Positions 27,392 to 38,603 of a stretch of 64,000 nt of DNA are shown piece by piece. Position 1 is the stretch's first letter, and each line of letters starts with the position of its first letter. This DNA comes from Dehalobacter restrictus DSM 9455 (lineage in GTDB: Bacteria > Bacillota > Desulfitobacteriia > Desulfitobacteriales > Syntrophobotulaceae). The stretch is taken from the NCBI RefSeq assembly GCF_000512895.1, contig NZ_CP007033.1, positions 156,659-220,658 of the forward strand, read 5' to 3'. A program made the position numbers and the translations under genes. The notes beneath the pieces were generated by a model. That model was not told the origin of the DNA, made no database searches, and saw only the letters and a list, made by a program, of their open reading frames with translations.

Positions 27392-28204
27392 ATGAAAAGA
27401 ATTGAAAGAATGATTGCGTTAACAGAAATCCTGATTTCCCACCCGAATGAGCTTTTGACTTTAGGTTTTTTTGCCGACCGTTTTGATACTGCGAGATCGA
27501 CCATCAGTGAAGACCTGGTCGCGATTAAAGAAAGTTTAACGCTCACGGACAAGGGAAATTTGGATACAATCTCAGGAGCGGCCGGAGGTGTCAAGTATTT
27601 GCCCGGAATCGGCAGAGAAGAAGCAAAAGACTTCCTGACATCTCTTGCCGGAAACTTAAATGCGGGCGACAGAACGCTTCCTGGCGGATTTCTTTATATG
27701 TCTGATATTCTCTATAATCCTATCATTGCCAGGAAATTAGGGCTTATTTTTGCGAGCGTTTTTCGGAAAAGAAGTCCTGAAGCCGTGATAACGATTGAAA
27801 CAAAAGGGATTCCGCTGGCCCTGATGACTGCTGATGCGCTGGGTGTACCTGCTGTTGTGGTGCAGCATGGCAATAAAGTGACGGAAGGTTCTTCGGTTAG
27901 TATCAATTACATATCCGGTTCCTCCAAAAGAATTCAGACCATGTCTTTAACCCGCAAGGCTTTGGGTACCGGGAAAAAAGTACTGATCATTGATGATTTC
28001 ATTAAAGCCGGGGGCACAGCCAAAGGGCTGATCGACCTTATGCAGGAATTTGATGCCAAAGTCGTAGGCCTTGGCATTTTGATGGAAGACACACTCTGGA
28101 ATAACTCAAGGCTAGTCGAAGACTACCTTGCTCTTCTGCAGCTGGAAATCGATTCTTCAAAAGGCAGGACGTTTGTCAAGGCAAATGACCCAAAAATGAT
28201 GTAG
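27392..28204 (+). CDS. purR: Purine operon repressor
   Basis: 270 residues. Bacillus-type PurR: an N-terminal winged helix (RMIALTEILISHPNELLTLG, FDTARSTISEDLVAIKESL) followed by a phosphoribosyltransferase domain with the PRPP loop VLIIDDFIKAGGTAKGLIDLM that senses PRPP rather than catalysing. It represses purine synthesis genes and is placed between ispE and spoVG as in B. subtilis. Confidence 0.93.
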   Translation: MKRIERMIALTEILISHPNELLTLGFFADRFDTARSTISEDLVAIKESLTLTDKGNLDTISGAAGGVKYLPGIGREEAKDFLTSLAGNLNAGDRTLPGGFLYMSDILYNPIIARKLGLIFASVFRKRSPEAVITIETKGIPLALMTADALGVPAVVVQHGNKVTEGSSVSINYISGSSKRIQTMSLTRKALGTGKKVLIIDDFIKAGGTAKGLIDLMQEFDAKVVGLGILMEDTLWNNSRLVEDYLALLQLEIDSSKGRTFVKANDPKMM

Positions 28205-28316
28205 AATATTTTGAATTGGAAATTTTTTTTGTTAAAAAGAAGGAGTTTTTTGCCAAATAGAGAATAAAAAAAGAAGATTTTTCTGGAGGCGAAAGAGAAG
28301 GGTGGTGATTCTCAGC

Positions 28317-28574
28317 ATGGAGATTACTGACGTCAGAGTCCGAAAGGTAAATGCCGAAGGCAAGATGAAAGCAGTCGTATCGGTTACATTTGACAACGAA
28401 TTTGTTGTTCACGATGTAAAAGTGGTTGAAGGGACGAATGGTTTATTTGTGGCGATGCCCAGTCGAAAGACCCCGGAAGGCGATTTTCGCGATATTGCCC
28501 ACCCGATTTCATCTGCGGCAAGAGAAAAAATCCAGACTAAGGTACTGGAAGAATACGGAAAGGGCATTGAATAA
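28317..28574 (+). CDS. spoVG: Septation/sporulation regulator SpoVG
   Basis: 85 residues from ATG 28317, since the family starts [11 protein letters not shown]; the GTGs at 28302 and 28305 are part of the GGGTGGTG ribosome site. Conserved [43 protein letters not shown] small RNA/DNA-binding protein that affects septation, sporulation and gene expression. A terminator follows. Confidence 0.95.
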   Translation: MEITDVRVRKVNAEGKMKAVVSVTFDNEFVVHDVKVVEGTNGLFVAMPSRKTPEGDFRDIAHPISSAAREKIQTKVLEEYGKGIE

Positions 28575-28592
28575 TATTTGATTCAGCTGAGG

Positions 28593-28622
28593 AGAGACCA
28601 TCATTTGAGAGGTCTCTTTTTT
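28593..28622 (+). terminator. Intrinsic terminator after spoVG
   Basis: AGAGACC (28593-28599) pairs with GGTCTCT (28611-28617), followed by a T run. Confidence 0.85.
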
Positions 28623-28804
28623 ATCATATTAAATAAATCTGCAATAATATAGGCGGAATACAAAAAAATATCTGTAATTTCTTTTTATTCTTGGCAATAA
28701 TTCGTTATAATAATGAAGTACAACTATGCGAGTATCTGCTCATCAATCATAGGATATTTTAAGGTTGATAAGGTACTTGATCACTTTGGAGGGTAAATAA
28801 GGAA

Positions 28805-30166
28805 ATGTCTCATTTTACAGCAGTCATTTTGGCTGCGGGAAAAGGTACCCGTATGAAATCGGAATTACCAAAAGTGATGCACACGTTGGCTGGCCGTCCG
28901 CTGATCGACCACGTTCTGGAGAAGGTTGCAAAACCGGGAATTAATGATGTTATTACGATTGTCGGTCATGGCCGCGAAATGTTGTGGGAACACCTTGGGG
29001 AACGAACCAGGGTGGTTGTTCAAGAAGAACAATTGGGCACAGGTCACGCCGTGATGCAGGTATTGCCATTGATCGATGAAGACAGTAGCATTCTGGTCTT
29101 AAGCGGGGATCAGCCGCTTTTAGCCGGGCATACGCTTCAGTCATTAATGGAGATTCACCAAAAGACGGGCTCTTCAGCTACAGTACTCACGGCGGTCATG
29201 GAGAATCCTTCTGGTTATGGAAGGATATTGAAAGAGGACAATGTTTTTCAAGGCATTATCGAAGAAAAAGATGCAGATGTTTTGCAAAAAGGGATTAAGG
29301 AGATCAATACAGGCACCTATTGTTTCAACGGAGCAGCCTTAAAATTTGCGCTTCAGAAGATTACACCTAAAAATGCCCAGGGCGAGTATTATCTCACTGA
29401 TGTCTTTGATATCCTACTTTCGTACGGTCAAAAAATTGAGATCTTTTGTACGGACGACCCGTCAGAAGCTTTAGGCATTAATAATCGGGTTCAGCTGGCT
29501 GAAGCTGAGGATATCTTGTATGATCGAATCAGAAAATACTGGATGATGGAGGGAGTAACGATCATCAATCCTCCATCGGTTTTTATAGATGCGGAAGTTG
29601 TTCTTGGGAAGGACGTCATCCTTAATCCTTTTACAATGATTAAAGGAAATACCAGGATTGAAGAAGGCGCAAACATTGGCCCCTCGACAACACTGATCAA
29701 CTGTGTTTGTCAGAAGGGATGTCAGATCGAACACTCTGTTGCGCGAGACGCGGTGATCGGAGAGAATTGCCTTGTGGGACCGTATGCTTACCTGAGACCC
29801 GGAACGGTTTTGGGTAAAGAGGTTAAAGTTGGTGATTTCGTAGAAATTAAAAACAGCATCATTGAAGAGGGAACCAAAGTCCCTCACCTGAGCTATATTG
29901 GCGATTCCAGGTTGGGCAAAAATGTGAACATAGGTGCAGGAACGATTACCTGCAACTATGATGGCGAGAATAAGCATCAGACCATTATTGAAGACCGTGT
30001 TTTTGTCGGCAGCAATACAAACTTTGTTGCTCCGGTATCTATCGGCAAAGAAGCAGTCATCGGCGCCGGGTCAACAATTACGAAAGATGTTCCTGATCAG
30101 GCTCTGGCGATCGAAAGATCACAACAGCGAATTATTGAAAATTGGCACTTGTCCAAGAAAAAGTAG
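28805..30166 (+). CDS. glmU: Bifunctional N-acetylglucosamine-1-phosphate uridyltransferase / glucosamine-1-phosphate acetyltransferase
   Basis: 453 residues, ATG 28805 with GGAGGG upstream. Makes UDP-GlcNAc for peptidoglycan. The N-terminal pyrophosphorylase domain begins [20 protein letters not shown] and has QLGTGHAVM; the C-terminal left-handed beta-helix has hexapeptide repeats and the acetyltransferase site ([40 protein letters not shown]). Order spoVG-glmU-prs is the conserved Firmicute one. Confidence 0.97.
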   Translation: MSHFTAVILAAGKGTRMKSELPKVMHTLAGRPLIDHVLEKVAKPGINDVITIVGHGREMLWEHLGERTRVVVQEEQLGTGHAVMQVLPLIDEDSSILVLSGDQPLLAGHTLQSLMEIHQKTGSSATVLTAVMENPSGYGRILKEDNVFQGIIEEKDADVLQKGIKEINTGTYCFNGAALKFALQKITPKNAQGEYYLTDVFDILLSYGQKIEIFCTDDPSEALGINNRVQLAEAEDILYDRIRKYWMMEGVTIINPPSVFIDAEVVLGKDVILNPFTMIKGNTRIEEGANIGPSTTLINCVCQKGCQIEHSVARDAVIGENCLVGPYAYLRPGTVLGKEVKVGDFVEIKNSIIEEGTKVPHLSYIGDSRLGKNVNIGAGTITCNYDGENKHQTIIEDRVFVGSNTNFVAPVSIGKEAVIGAGSTITKDVPDQALAIERSQQRIIENWHLSKKK

Positions 30167-30176
30167 GGGGAAAATT

Positions 30177-31118
30177 ATGGCTACGAAAGAACTTAAAATT
30201 TTTTGCGGAAACGCAAATAGGGAACTCGCGCAGGAGATTGCCGATTATCTTGGCATTTCCATGGGGGTTGCCAATGTCAAAACATTTATGGACGGCGAAA
30301 TCAACATCGGAATTGATGAAAGCGTAAGGGGTGCCGATGTGTTTGTTGTTCAGCCGACCTGCGCGCCAACCAACGATAGTATTATGGAGCTGTTAATCCT
30401 TATTGATGCCTTGCGGAGAGCGTCAGCCTATCGGATTACGGCAGTGGTTCCCTATTACGGCTATGCCAGACAGGAAAGGAAGACAAAGGCCAGAGAACCG
30501 ATTACGGCGAAACTCATGGCCAATCTCATAACGACTGCTGGAGCGGATCGTCTGGTGGCCATGGATCTTCATGCACCTGCAATTCAGGGATTTTTCGACA
30601 TTCCAGTTGATCATCTCCCCGGAGTACCGATCCTCGCGGAATATTTTATGGAGAAGAAACTCGAAGATATTTGCGTTGTATCACCTGATATCGGAGGAGT
30701 CGGCAGGGCCAGGAATTTTGCGGAACGAATCGGGGCATCGCTCGCAATTGTGGATAAACGTCGGCCTGAACCGAATGTATCAAAAATAATGCATGTCATC
30801 GGTGACCTGCAGGGAAAAATAGCAGTACTTATTGACGATATCACAGATACCGGTGGTACGATTACCCAGGCTGCAGCTGTACTGATGGAAAAAGGAGCCA
30901 AAGAGGTCTATGCCTGTTGTACGCACCCGGTATTATCTGGCCCTGCTATCGGCATTCTCGAAAAATCCGTTATTAAAGAATTTGTCGTAACAAATACCAT
31001 TCCTTTAACCCCGGAAAAGAAGATTGATAAGATTAAAGTGCTTTCTGTTGCTCCTTTATTGGGCGAAGCTATCGTTAGAATCCATGAGGATTTATCCGTC
31101 AGTAAATTATTCAGTTAG
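30177..31118 (+). CDS. prs: Ribose-phosphate pyrophosphokinase
   Basis: 313 residues from ATG 30177 with AGGGGG upstream; the longer open frame from 29934 overlaps glmU and is an artefact. Makes PRPP for nucleotide, His, Trp and NAD synthesis. Motifs: [39 protein letters not shown], and the PRPP loop [17 protein letters not shown]. Lies ten bases after glmU. Confidence 0.97.
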   Translation: MATKELKIFCGNANRELAQEIADYLGISMGVANVKTFMDGEINIGIDESVRGADVFVVQPTCAPTNDSIMELLILIDALRRASAYRITAVVPYYGYARQERKTKAREPITAKLMANLITTAGADRLVAMDLHAPAIQGFFDIPVDHLPGVPILAEYFMEKKLEDICVVSPDIGGVGRARNFAERIGASLAIVDKRRPEPNVSKIMHVIGDLQGKIAVLIDDITDTGGTITQAAAVLMEKGAKEVYACCTHPVLSGPAIGILEKSVIKEFVVTNTIPLTPEKKIDKIKVLSVAPLLGEAIVRIHEDLSVSKLFS

Positions 31119-31131
31119 TTCTTCGGAGCAC

Positions 31132-31893
31132 TTAGATAAGGCCGTCTTTGGGACCTTTGTCTGCATTGGTGGTGGCTTCTTCATCTTGCCCCTCGCAGAA
31201 ATTATCCGTAACAGACGTGCTGATTTCTGCTGAGACAGGCTGGATTGGTTTGTCTGTATCATCCGGGAAATCTTCGCTTGTTTCAGCGTCCTTGTTCTTT
31301 TTCCAGAATCTGTTCAGATCCTGACTTTTTCGGCTTGCCTTTTGGGAAGCAACCTGGATCATGGATTTGACATTATCATTGATGCCTTTCGTAAAAAGTT
31401 CAAGTCTCTCTTCACAGTCTTTAACCACAACGACGACATCGGAACCGATGGTAAGAATATCGTCGGCTTTCAGGCTGGCTTTTCCCTTGAAAAGCCCCTC
31501 TATTTTACCTCCGGAGATATCAAGACTTGATATCATGCCATTTTCGGTATCGATATAGAACTCTTCAATGATACCGAGGGTTTTGCCGCTGGCAGTAATG
31601 ACTTTTGTTCCAATGATCGCCGTTTTTTCTTTGAGAAGTTCTAAAATATCAGGTAAATTTGTCGCTTTTTCCGCCTGATTCTCAGTGCTGACGGTGATGA
31701 CGTTTTCACCAATGCTGACAACCCTGTTATAAGGAATAATACGCTGTTCTTTGAAGAACCCCTTGGGGTCGACCATCAATGCGGCAACAGCTTTGGCTTT
31801 CGGGTCAATGACGATATTGCGCACAAGCCCGATTTGTTGGCCTTCTTTTAGAGAAATAATCGGCAGGGATAAAATTTTTTTACTGGGCAGCAT
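31132..31893 (-). CDS. PRC-barrel domain protein
   Basis: 253 residues from ATG 31893 with AGGAGGG upstream. Two PRC-barrel repeats: residues about 5-75 (LSLPIISLKEGQQIGLVRNI, DPKGFFKEQRIIPYNRV) and 85-160 (VITASGKTLGIIEEFYIDTE, DISGGKIEGLF, DDILTIGSDVVVV). The acidic, low-complexity tail (residues 195-253) looks disordered. Such proteins occur widely in Firmicutes; function is undetermined. It is on the minus strand between prs and pth, where B. subtilis has ctc. Confidence 0.8.
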   Translation of the reverse strand: MLPSKKILSLPIISLKEGQQIGLVRNIVIDPKAKAVAALMVDPKGFFKEQRIIPYNRVVSIGENVITVSTENQAEKATNLPDILELLKEKTAIIGTKVITASGKTLGIIEEFYIDTENGMISSLDISGGKIEGLFKGKASLKADDILTIGSDVVVVVKDCEERLELFTKGINDNVKSMIQVASQKASRKSQDLNRFWKKNKDAETSEDFPDDTDKPIQPVSAEISTSVTDNFCEGQDEEATTNADKGPKDGLI

Positions 31894-32095
31894 AGGATTC
31901 CCTCCTTTTTTAAGTCTATCAAGAAAACGCTAACAGCTTTCCGACAGATCAAAGTGCAACTAAGGCTACCGCCAAAGCTTGGCGCCAGCCAAGTTTTCTA
32001 AAAAATAATCTTTATAAAATTAATCCTTGATTAATGCTGTTCTGTCTATTCAATTTATGCTTAGGACTTAAACGATATGCCGATAAGGAGAATTT

Positions 32096-32668
32096 ATGAG
32101 GGCTGTAATCGGTCTCGGGAATCCGGGAGTTAAATATAGCGAGACAAAACATAATGCAGGATTCATGCTACTGGACAGAATTGCGGCTCAGGAAGGATTG
32201 TCTTTTCGTAATGATTTTCGCGGTAAAGTGGTTGAAATGAGAAACAAAGATGAGCGGATATTCTTTCTGAAGCCAATTACTTATATGAATCTAAGCGGTT
32301 TAGCCGTTGGGGAACTGATAAGCTATTATAAAATAAATACGCAGAATATATTGGTGGTCCATGATGATATGGATCTCCCCCTCGGCAGGATACGATTGAG
32401 GGCCAAAGGGAGTGCCGGGGGACATAACGGACTGAAATCCATAATTTCGGAATTGGGGTCACAGGATTTCTGGCGTCTTAAAATCGGCGTTGGAAGACCA
32501 AAGACAGAATTTGATGTGGTTAATCATGTACTCTCAACGTTTCCCAAAGAGGAAAAAGCAGTGTTGGATGGTACTCTGGACAGGGCACAGCGCGCTGTAG
32601 GATTGTGGATAGAGGGCCGTGGGGACGAGGCCATGAATCTATTTAACCAGGAAAAACAGTCACTTTAA
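32096..32668 (+). CDS. pth: Peptidyl-tRNA hydrolase
   Basis: 190 residues, ATG 32096 with AAGGAG upstream. Releases tRNA from drop-off peptidyl-tRNA. Signature residues: IGLGNPGVKYSETKHNAGFM with the catalytic His, PITYMNLSGLAVG, VHDDMDLPLGRIRLRAKGSA and GGHNGLKSI. First gene of pth-fin-mfd, the B. subtilis order. Confidence 0.96.
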   Translation: MRAVIGLGNPGVKYSETKHNAGFMLLDRIAAQEGLSFRNDFRGKVVEMRNKDERIFFLKPITYMNLSGLAVGELISYYKINTQNILVVHDDMDLPLGRIRLRAKGSAGGHNGLKSIISELGSQDFWRLKIGVGRPKTEFDVVNHVLSTFPKEEKAVLDGTLDRAQRAVGLWIEGRGDEAMNLFNQEKQSL

Positions 32669-32734
32669 ATGAAGCTGAAGCGTATAACCTTAGATTGGAT
32701 AGGCAAGCATATTACTTAGGAGGTGTTTTATCCT

Positions 32735-32911
32735 ATGTATATGCTTAAAATATGCCGTTGCTGTGATACCATCGTTGGTGAACTGGAGATGGATGACGCC
32801 AGGCCACTCAGGATGGATTTTTCTGTTGAAATTAAAGGTAATGTTGCCTATACACTTTGCTCAAAATGCATGAGGGAACTGGATATCAGCCGAGTGACGT
32901 ACTATCAGTAA
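32735..32911 (+). CDS. fin: Fin-like anti-sigma-F factor (YabK/DUF2757)
   Basis: 58 residues from ATG 32735 with GGAGGTG upstream. Two Cys pairs (CRCC near residue 7, CSKC near residue 45) suggest a small zinc ribbon, as in Fin. In B. subtilis, fin (yabK) lies between pth and mfd and its product inhibits sigma F to help the switch to sigma G. The assignment rests on position, size and Cys pattern, since sequence similarity in so short a protein is limited. A Gin/CsfB-type inhibitor is an alternative. Confidence 0.72.
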   Translation: MYMLKICRCCDTIVGELEMDDARPLRMDFSVEIKGNVAYTLCSKCMRELDISRVTYYQ

Positions 32912-33009
32912 ATATGGTTTGCTCAACCCGAATACTCGGAGAACAGGTATTTTCTATCCTGACCAGAGATATGATAAGGAATGAGCCACTTTTTGCAGGA
33001 GGGCAGCAC

Positions 33010-36000
33010 ATGCCTACGATTAATGATTTTTTGTACAAAGGTTTGGATATTGGGGAAATAAGCGCTGCCTTAAGCAGAAAAGAGTCCCCACAAATGATTT
33101 ACCAAATGACCGGCAGCGAAAAAGCTGCGTTTGCAGCCCAGGTCTCCTTGCTGAAGCAGCAGGCTCTGATCATCACCTATACAGATGAACAAGCCCAAAA
33201 ATGGGCAAGAGATCTGGAGGCATGGCTTCCCGGAAAAAATATTATGCTTTTCCCGACAACAGAGTGGCTTCCGTTTGAAGTTTTCAGCAGAAGTCACGAA
33301 ATTACGGCAGAGAGAATCCGGGTCCTGAGCAGCCTGCTCCCATTCAACCGGGAAACAGACAGCGAAACAATTGTCGTTGCGCCCGTCCAGGCGATCATGA
33401 AGAAACTAATTCGCCCGGAAAAGTGGCTGATACATTGTATCCTTTTTAAGGTCGGGGAACAGTATGCAGTTTCTGACCTTATGCGCTTATTGGTAGAGGC
33501 CGGTTATGAACGTGAAGAAACCATTGAGGGCAGAGGACAGTTTGCTTTGCGCGGTGGGATTCTCGATATTGCACCACATGACAGAGATCCTGTCAGGATA
33601 GAATTTTTTGATGAGGAAGTAGATTCTATCCGGATATTTGATTTGGAGACCCAAAAATCACTGGAAAGTATTTCTGAGGTCCTTATTGTTCCTGTTCAGG
33701 AGTATGTTATTGATACCAAAAGGCAGCAGGATCTGAAAGGGGAAATCAAAGCCAGGGCCCGCAAAGCCGTCGGTCGTTTACAGCGGCTGGATCGGGTAGA
33801 AGCGGTTAAGAGACTTCATAAAAAAGTAGAATATCTTGAAAACCGGCTGAACACGGGAATTCTTGATGAAAGCATTTATCCTTACCTTAGTCTGCTGTCC
33901 GAAGAGTATGTTCCTTTCTTTGAATGGCTCGATCAGGATTGTCTTGTATTTCTCGATGAACCGCTCCGGCTTAAGGAGCAGCTGGATTTTCAGTCCAATC
34001 AGCGTCTTACTGAATTTACGGACAACCTAGAAAAGGGAGAAGAGTTTGTTAATCCCGATCATTTATTTATCAGCTTTGAAGATTTGCTCGCTAGCGGAAA
34101 GCGTCCTTTGCTGGGCCTGTCGAATTTATTGCGGGAAATACCCGGGTTTGACCCTAAAAGAGTGACGAACATGATTGCCCGCCCTTTAGCCGGGTATGGT
34201 AAGACTTCAATCCTGGTGGAAGAGATTCAGCGGTGGAAGTCCATCGGATACGTGATTGCACTTTTTGCAGGGAACGAGGAACAATCTCAGCGACTTGGGC
34301 AAGGGTTAAAGGACAGAAGCATTAATGCCAGTCTGGTCAGGATGGAAGATCCAATCATACAGGGCGGCGTTTATATTTATCCGCTTTCGATCAACCAAGG
34401 CTTTGAACTGCCTGTAAGCAAAATGGTTATTTTTTCAGAATCGGAAATATACCGAAGAGAACGAAAACACCAGGCAAAGCCCAAAAAAGGCCCAAAAGAA
34501 ACAGATATTCTTTCTTTCAGCGACCTTAAACCAGGTGATTACGTTGTGCACTTTTACCATGGAATCGGCAAGTTTACCGGAATTGAAACCATTGAGGTCG
34601 ATGGTATTGAAAAGGATTATTTTGCGATTCGTTATGCCGGTGAAGATAAGCTGTATGTGCCGCTTGATCAGCTGCAGCTGCTGCAGAAATACCTCGGGAC
34701 AGAAGAATCAAGCACGCCCAAGCTGAACAAACTGAACGGCAATGAATGGAACAAGGCGAAAGCCAGGGCACAGAGTGCTGTTAAAGAGATGGCCATCAAT
34801 TTACTTGAGCTTTATGCGAAAAGGGAAGGGGCTGTGGGATTTGCTTATCCGGAAGACAGCCATTGGCAGAAAGAGTTTGAAGACCGCTTCCCATATGAAG
34901 AAACACCAGACCAGTTGCAGAGTATTATGGAAGTCAAGAAAGATATGATGAAGTCCCGGCCGATGGACCGGCTTCTTTGTGGGGATGTGGGGTACGGTAA
35001 AACTGAAGTTGCCCTGAGAGCCGCATTTAAGGCGATAATCAGCGGCAAGCAGGTTGCAGTCATGGTACCGACGACCATCCTCGCCCAGCAGCATTATAAT
35101 ACGTTTAGAGAACGCTTTATGGATTATCCTGTAAAAATCGAAATGCTAAGCCGTTTTCGCACAGCCAAGGAACAGAAGCAGATCATTCAGAGTCTGAAGG
35201 ACGGGTCGCTTGATATCGTGGTCGGTACCCACCGTCTCCTATCGGAAGGTGTTAGCTTCAAGGACCTGGGTCTGCTTGTTGTCGATGAAGAGCAGCGTTT
35301 TGGTGTTGCTCACAAAGAGAAGCTCAAAACCCTGAAGACCAATGTCGATGTTTTAACCCTTTCAGCTACGCCGATTCCCAGAACCCTGCATATGTCTCTA
35401 GTTGGCTTAAGAGATATGAGCGTTATCATGACGCCTCCGGAAGATAGGTTCCCTGTTCAGACATTTGTTGCCGAATTTAATGCGGATCTAGTAAGAGATG
35501 CAATACGCAGGGAATTATACAGAGGGGGCCAGGTGTTTTTTGTCCATAACCGGGTCGAGACACTGGATAGAGTGGTCAGACTGCTGAATTTGATTATCCC
35601 GGAAGCCCGTTGTGGGGTTGTACATGGGCAGATGAGCGAAAGCCAGCTTGAGAAAGAAATGATTTCCTTTTTGGAAAAAGAGAAAGATATTCTAATTTGC
35701 ACTACCATCATCGAAACAGGTTTGGATATGCCGAACGTCAATACACTTATTGTCGATGGAGCGGATAAATTTGGCCTGAGCCAGCTTTATCAGCTCAGGG
35801 GCAGGGTGGGCAGGTCAAACCGGAAAGCGTATGCCTACTTTTTATACCAACCGCAAAAAATTCTGACAGAAGAGGCAGAAAAGAGGCTGACTACAATCAG
35901 GGAATTCACTGAATTTGGTTCCGGTTTCAAGATTGCCATGCGTGATTTGGAAATAAGAGGAGCAGGTAATTTTATCGGGGGGGAGCAGCATGGGCATCTT

Positions 36001-36579
36001 GCAAGCATTGGCTTCAGCCTTTATGTCAAGATGCTGAAAGAGGCAGTTCAGCAATTACGTGGTGAAACAGTGGAAGAAGTCGCTGAGCCAGTCATAGATA
36101 TTCAGGTCAAGGCGCTCCTTCCTGATGAATATATCGTGGATAAGCAGATTAAGGCTACGCTTTACCAGAGAATGCTCGGCATTTCTAGTGAAGAACACTT
36201 AAGTGACTTTCTGGATGAACTGGTGGACAGATTTGGAAACCCGCCCGATGAAGTTGAAAACCTGGCTAAAATTATCAGGATAAGAATGAAAGCCAAACAA
36301 CTGGGTCTCGAACAGGTTGCTCAGCATAAACAGAATATCTCCCTGCGGTTTGCCGCTGATCCCGGAATATCCGGAGAACAGCTGATGAGTATTGCCGCAA
36401 AATTTCCTTACCCGTTGTCATTTGCAGCTGGGGAACAAGGTAATCTTGAATTGAATCTGCGGCTTAGGGTTTCGAGTATAGAAGATATCTTTAAAGCCAT
36501 ATTCAAATTATTTGATATTTTAGAGGAATATGTGATGCATCCGGCAGCAGCTGCCAGGACCGTATCCGGTACAGTTTAA
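33010..36579 (+). CDS. mfd: Transcription-repair coupling factor Mfd
   Basis: 1189 residues from ATG 33010, chosen because AGGAGG lies seven bases upstream; the open frame reaches back to 32857 but then overlaps fin. Displaces stalled RNA polymerase and recruits UvrA. Order of domains: UvrB-homology modules ([34 protein letters not shown]), RNA-polymerase interaction domain ([18 protein letters not shown]), RecG-like helicase with Walker [17 protein letters not shown] (near residue 657) and DEEQ box [10 protein letters not shown], and the C-terminal UvrA-masking domain. Confidence 0.97.
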   Translation: MPTINDFLYKGLDIGEISAALSRKESPQMIYQMTGSEKAAFAAQVSLLKQQALIITYTDEQAQKWARDLEAWLPGKNIMLFPTTEWLPFEVFSRSHEITAERIRVLSSLLPFNRETDSETIVVAPVQAIMKKLIRPEKWLIHCILFKVGEQYAVSDLMRLLVEAGYEREETIEGRGQFALRGGILDIAPHDRDPVRIEFFDEEVDSIRIFDLETQKSLESISEVLIVPVQEYVIDTKRQQDLKGEIKARARKAVGRLQRLDRVEAVKRLHKKVEYLENRLNTGILDESIYPYLSLLSEEYVPFFEWLDQDCLVFLDEPLRLKEQLDFQSNQRLTEFTDNLEKGEEFVNPDHLFISFEDLLASGKRPLLGLSNLLREIPGFDPKRVTNMIARPLAGYGKTSILVEEIQRWKSIGYVIALFAGNEEQSQRLGQGLKDRSINASLVRMEDPIIQGGVYIYPLSINQGFELPVSKMVIFSESEIYRRERKHQAKPKKGPKETDILSFSDLKPGDYVVHFYHGIGKFTGIETIEVDGIEKDYFAIRYAGEDKLYVPLDQLQLLQKYLGTEESSTPKLNKLNGNEWNKAKARAQSAVKEMAINLLELYAKREGAVGFAYPEDSHWQKEFEDRFPYEETPDQLQSIMEVKKDMMKSRPMDRLLCGDVGYGKTEVALRAAFKAIISGKQVAVMVPTTILAQQHYNTFRERFMDYPVKIEMLSRFRTAKEQKQIIQSLKDGSLDIVVGTHRLLSEGVSFKDLGLLVVDEEQRFGVAHKEKLKTLKTNVDVLTLSATPIPRTLHMSLVGLRDMSVIMTPPEDRFPVQTFVAEFNADLVRDAIRRELYRGGQVFFVHNRVETLDRVVRLLNLIIPEARCGVVHGQMSESQLEKEMISFLEKEKDILICTTIIETGLDMPNVNTLIVDGADKFGLSQLYQLRGRVGRSNRKAYAYFLYQPQKILTEEAEKRLTTIREFTEFGSGFKIAMRDLEIRGAGNFIGGEQHGHLASIGFSLYVKMLKEAVQQLRGETVEEVAEPVIDIQVKALLPDEYIVDKQIKATLYQRMLGISSEEHLSDFLDELVDRFGNPPDEVENLAKIIRIRMKAKQLGLEQVAQHKQNISLRFAADPGISGEQLMSIAAKFPYPLSFAAGEQGNLELNLRLRVSSIEDIFKAIFKLFDILEEYVMHPAAAARTVSGTV

Positions 36580-36580
36580 A

Positions 36581-36609
36581 TTGCTTAATAAATCGTAACT
36601 TGGTATAAT
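36581..36609 (+). promoter_or_regulatory. Promoter of prsA
   Basis: TTGCTT (36581-36586) and TATAAT (36604-36609) with a 17-base spacer, immediately after the mfd stop. Confidence 0.6.
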
Positions 36610-36640
36610 GACTTCATCCAGCGAAAGGGAGATAGGATTA

Positions 36641-37585
36641 ATGAAAAAAATAACAATAACAATGATCATCATGCTGCTTGCTTCGCTGCTTATGCTCAAT
36701 GGCTGCGCCAAACAGGAATTTGCAGTTAAAGTGAATAAGCAAAGTATCCCCATGACGACTTATGAAGAAAAGTTAAATGCCAGCAAAACCTATTATGAGA
36801 AGCAGGGTATGGACTTTAGCACGGATGAGGGCAAGGCCAGTCTGGAAAGCATCAAGAGTTCCGTCCTCGAAAATATTATTATGACAGAATTAATTCGACA
36901 GGAAGTTGAGAAGAATAAATGGGATACAACCAATCCAGATGTTACAAAGAAAATAGATGAGCTCAAAAGTACGCTGACCAATCAGGATTATGCAAGTTTT
37001 CTGAAAGAACAGGCGATGACCGAAGAAGAAGTGGCCAATTTTTATGCTTTTTCGTATTACGTTGGTAAAGATGTGACAGTTTCGGATCAGGAAGTCCAGC
37101 AGTATTTTGAATCGCATTACTCGGATTTTGGCGGACAGGATGAACAGGTCAAGGCCAGCCACGTTTTGGTTGCAACTGAAGCGGAAGCCAATAAAGTAAT
37201 CCAGGAGTATAAGGCTGGTAAAGATTTTTCCGAACTGGCCAAGGAATATTCTACAGACACCGGCAGTAAGGATTCAGGCGGGAATCTCGATTATTTTTCC
37301 CACGGAGAAATGGTGACTGAATTTGAAGAGGCTGCTTTCAGCCAGAAGGTAGGAACCATCTCGGAAAAACCGGTGAAGACGGAATATGGCTACCATGTCA
37401 TTTTGGTTGAAGACCATAAAGAGGCTGTTGTGCCTGACTTTGAAAAGGTTAAAACAAGCGTTCAGGAAGCTGCTTTGGCAAATGCCAAAAATCTGAAAGT
37501 ATCAAGCTATTATTCGGAACTCAGACAAGCAGCTGAAGTCGAATACGCCGAAGAATTAAAACCGGCAGATACAACTGCTAAATAA
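36641..37585 (+). CDS. prsA: PrsA-type foldase lipoprotein (parvulin PPIase)
   Basis: 314 residues from ATG 36641 with AAAGGGAG upstream. Lipoprotein signal peptide ending in the lipobox LNGC (Cys near residue 24). N-terminal SurA/trigger-like chaperone part (VKVNKQSIPMTTYEEKLNA), then a parvulin domain: VKASHVLVATEAEANKVIQE, FSELAKEYSTDTGSKDSGG, NLDYFSHGEMVTEFEEAAF, TEYGYHVILVED. Assists folding of exported proteins at the outer face of the membrane. B. subtilis does not have prsA here, so its place between mfd and spoVT is a local feature. Confidence 0.93.
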   Translation: MKKITITMIIMLLASLLMLNGCAKQEFAVKVNKQSIPMTTYEEKLNASKTYYEKQGMDFSTDEGKASLESIKSSVLENIIMTELIRQEVEKNKWDTTNPDVTKKIDELKSTLTNQDYASFLKEQAMTEEEVANFYAFSYYVGKDVTVSDQEVQQYFESHYSDFGGQDEQVKASHVLVATEAEANKVIQEYKAGKDFSELAKEYSTDTGSKDSGGNLDYFSHGEMVTEFEEAAFSQKVGTISEKPVKTEYGYHVILVEDHKEAVVPDFEKVKTSVQEAALANAKNLKVSSYYSELRQAAEVEYAEELKPADTTAK

Positions 37586-37618
37586 GCAATAGGATTGTTT
37601 AATCTGATCAAACCATAA

Positions 37619-37660
37619 GAGGAGTAACAAAACTTCAGTTTTTGTTACTCCTCTATTTAT
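37619..37660 (+). terminator. Terminator after prsA
   Basis: GAGGAGTAACAAAA pairs with TTTTTGTTACTCCTC around CTTCAG, a stem of about 14 pairs; the tail is ATTTATTTATT. Confidence 0.8.
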
Positions 37661-37822
37661 TTATTCGTGAGTCTGCAATAGACCAAGAATATTTTGGTAC
37701 AAGACAGATCGGTCATCTTGGATTATTCTTTTTTGCGTGTATGGAAAAATATGAATAATAAAGCAGTTCAAGATATATACTAAGATTGAATTAGTCGCTT
37801 TGGAAAAAGGAGGGAGAACTTA

Positions 37823-38371
37823 ATGAAAGCAACCGGAATTGTCAGAAGAATAGATGATCTTGGCCGAGTAGTTATTCCCAAGGAAATCCGGCGGACTTTA
37901 CGGATAAGAGAAGGAGATCCACTGGAGATTTTTGTGGACAGAGAAGGGGAAGTGATACTAAAGAAGTATTCGCCCATTGGTGAGTTGGGAGACTTCGCCA
38001 AAGAATATGCGGATTCTTTATTTGAATCAACAGGACATATTGCCTGTATCGGAGATAGAGATGTCATCATCGCGGTGTCAGGGGCTTCCAAGAAAGACTA
38101 CCTAAACAAATCTCTTGGCGCTGTAGCCGAGCAGGCCATGGAAGAAAGGAGGACCATTTACAATACGGGAGAATCTTCTGTTTTGAAAGAAACAGAAGGA
38201 GAGGAGAAAGTCAAAGCAACAAATCAGGTCATTGCACCGATTATTGCTGAAGGCGATCCCATTGGGGTAGTCGTACTCATGTCCAAAGAACCGAACATCA
38301 AGATGGGAGATTTGGAAATCAAACTTGCTGAAACTGCAGCGGGCTTTTTAGCCAAACAAATGGAACAGTAA
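37823..38371 (+). CDS. spoVT: Stage V sporulation regulator SpoVT (AbrB family)
   Basis: 182 residues, ATG 37823 with AAAGGAGGGAG upstream. N-terminal AbrB swapped-hairpin DNA-binding domain: MKATGIVRRIDDLGRVVIPK, EIRRTLRIREGDPLEIFVD. C-terminal GAF-like domain (HIACIGDRDVIIAVSGASKK, QVIAPIIAEGDPIGVVVLMS). Controls sigma-G dependent genes in the forespore. Located after mfd as in B. subtilis. Confidence 0.95.
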   Translation: MKATGIVRRIDDLGRVVIPKEIRRTLRIREGDPLEIFVDREGEVILKKYSPIGELGDFAKEYADSLFESTGHIACIGDRDVIIAVSGASKKDYLNKSLGAVAEQAMEERRTIYNTGESSVLKETEGEEKVKATNQVIAPIIAEGDPIGVVVLMSKEPNIKMGDLEIKLAETAAGFLAKQMEQ

Positions 38372-38397
38372 TGTTTAAATGCAAAGAATAAAAATCA

Positions 38398-38435
38398 AAA
38401 AGGACTGTTAACAGCATGTTGACAGTCCTTTTCTT
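38398..38435 (+). terminator. Intrinsic terminator after spoVT
   Basis: AAAGGACTGT and ACAGTCCTTTT form a ten-pair stem around a loop of about 13 bases, with a TTTTCTT tail. Confidence 0.85.
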
Positions 38436-38603
38436 AATGGTGCGTGCTCAGATAAGCGCGTATTACCTAATTGGTGAAAGTCCAGTTGGGGTAAGTACCA
38501 AGGCGTCCCGAGATGCTTGCCAAAGATCTTCCTACCATTTATAGTATTATTGGACAAGCAACGAGTGCCTTATCAACCTTAATATCAAACAGGAGGAAAG
38601 CAA

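Noticed and set aside
29934..30176. Longer prs frame overlapping glmU
   Set aside because: The extension is out-of-frame glmU sequence; Prs proteins start at MATKELKIF (30177) after a good ribosome site.
32857..33009. Longer mfd reading frame overlapping fin
   Set aside because: The ATG at 33010 has an AGGAGG site seven bases upstream, and the extension has no Mfd features.
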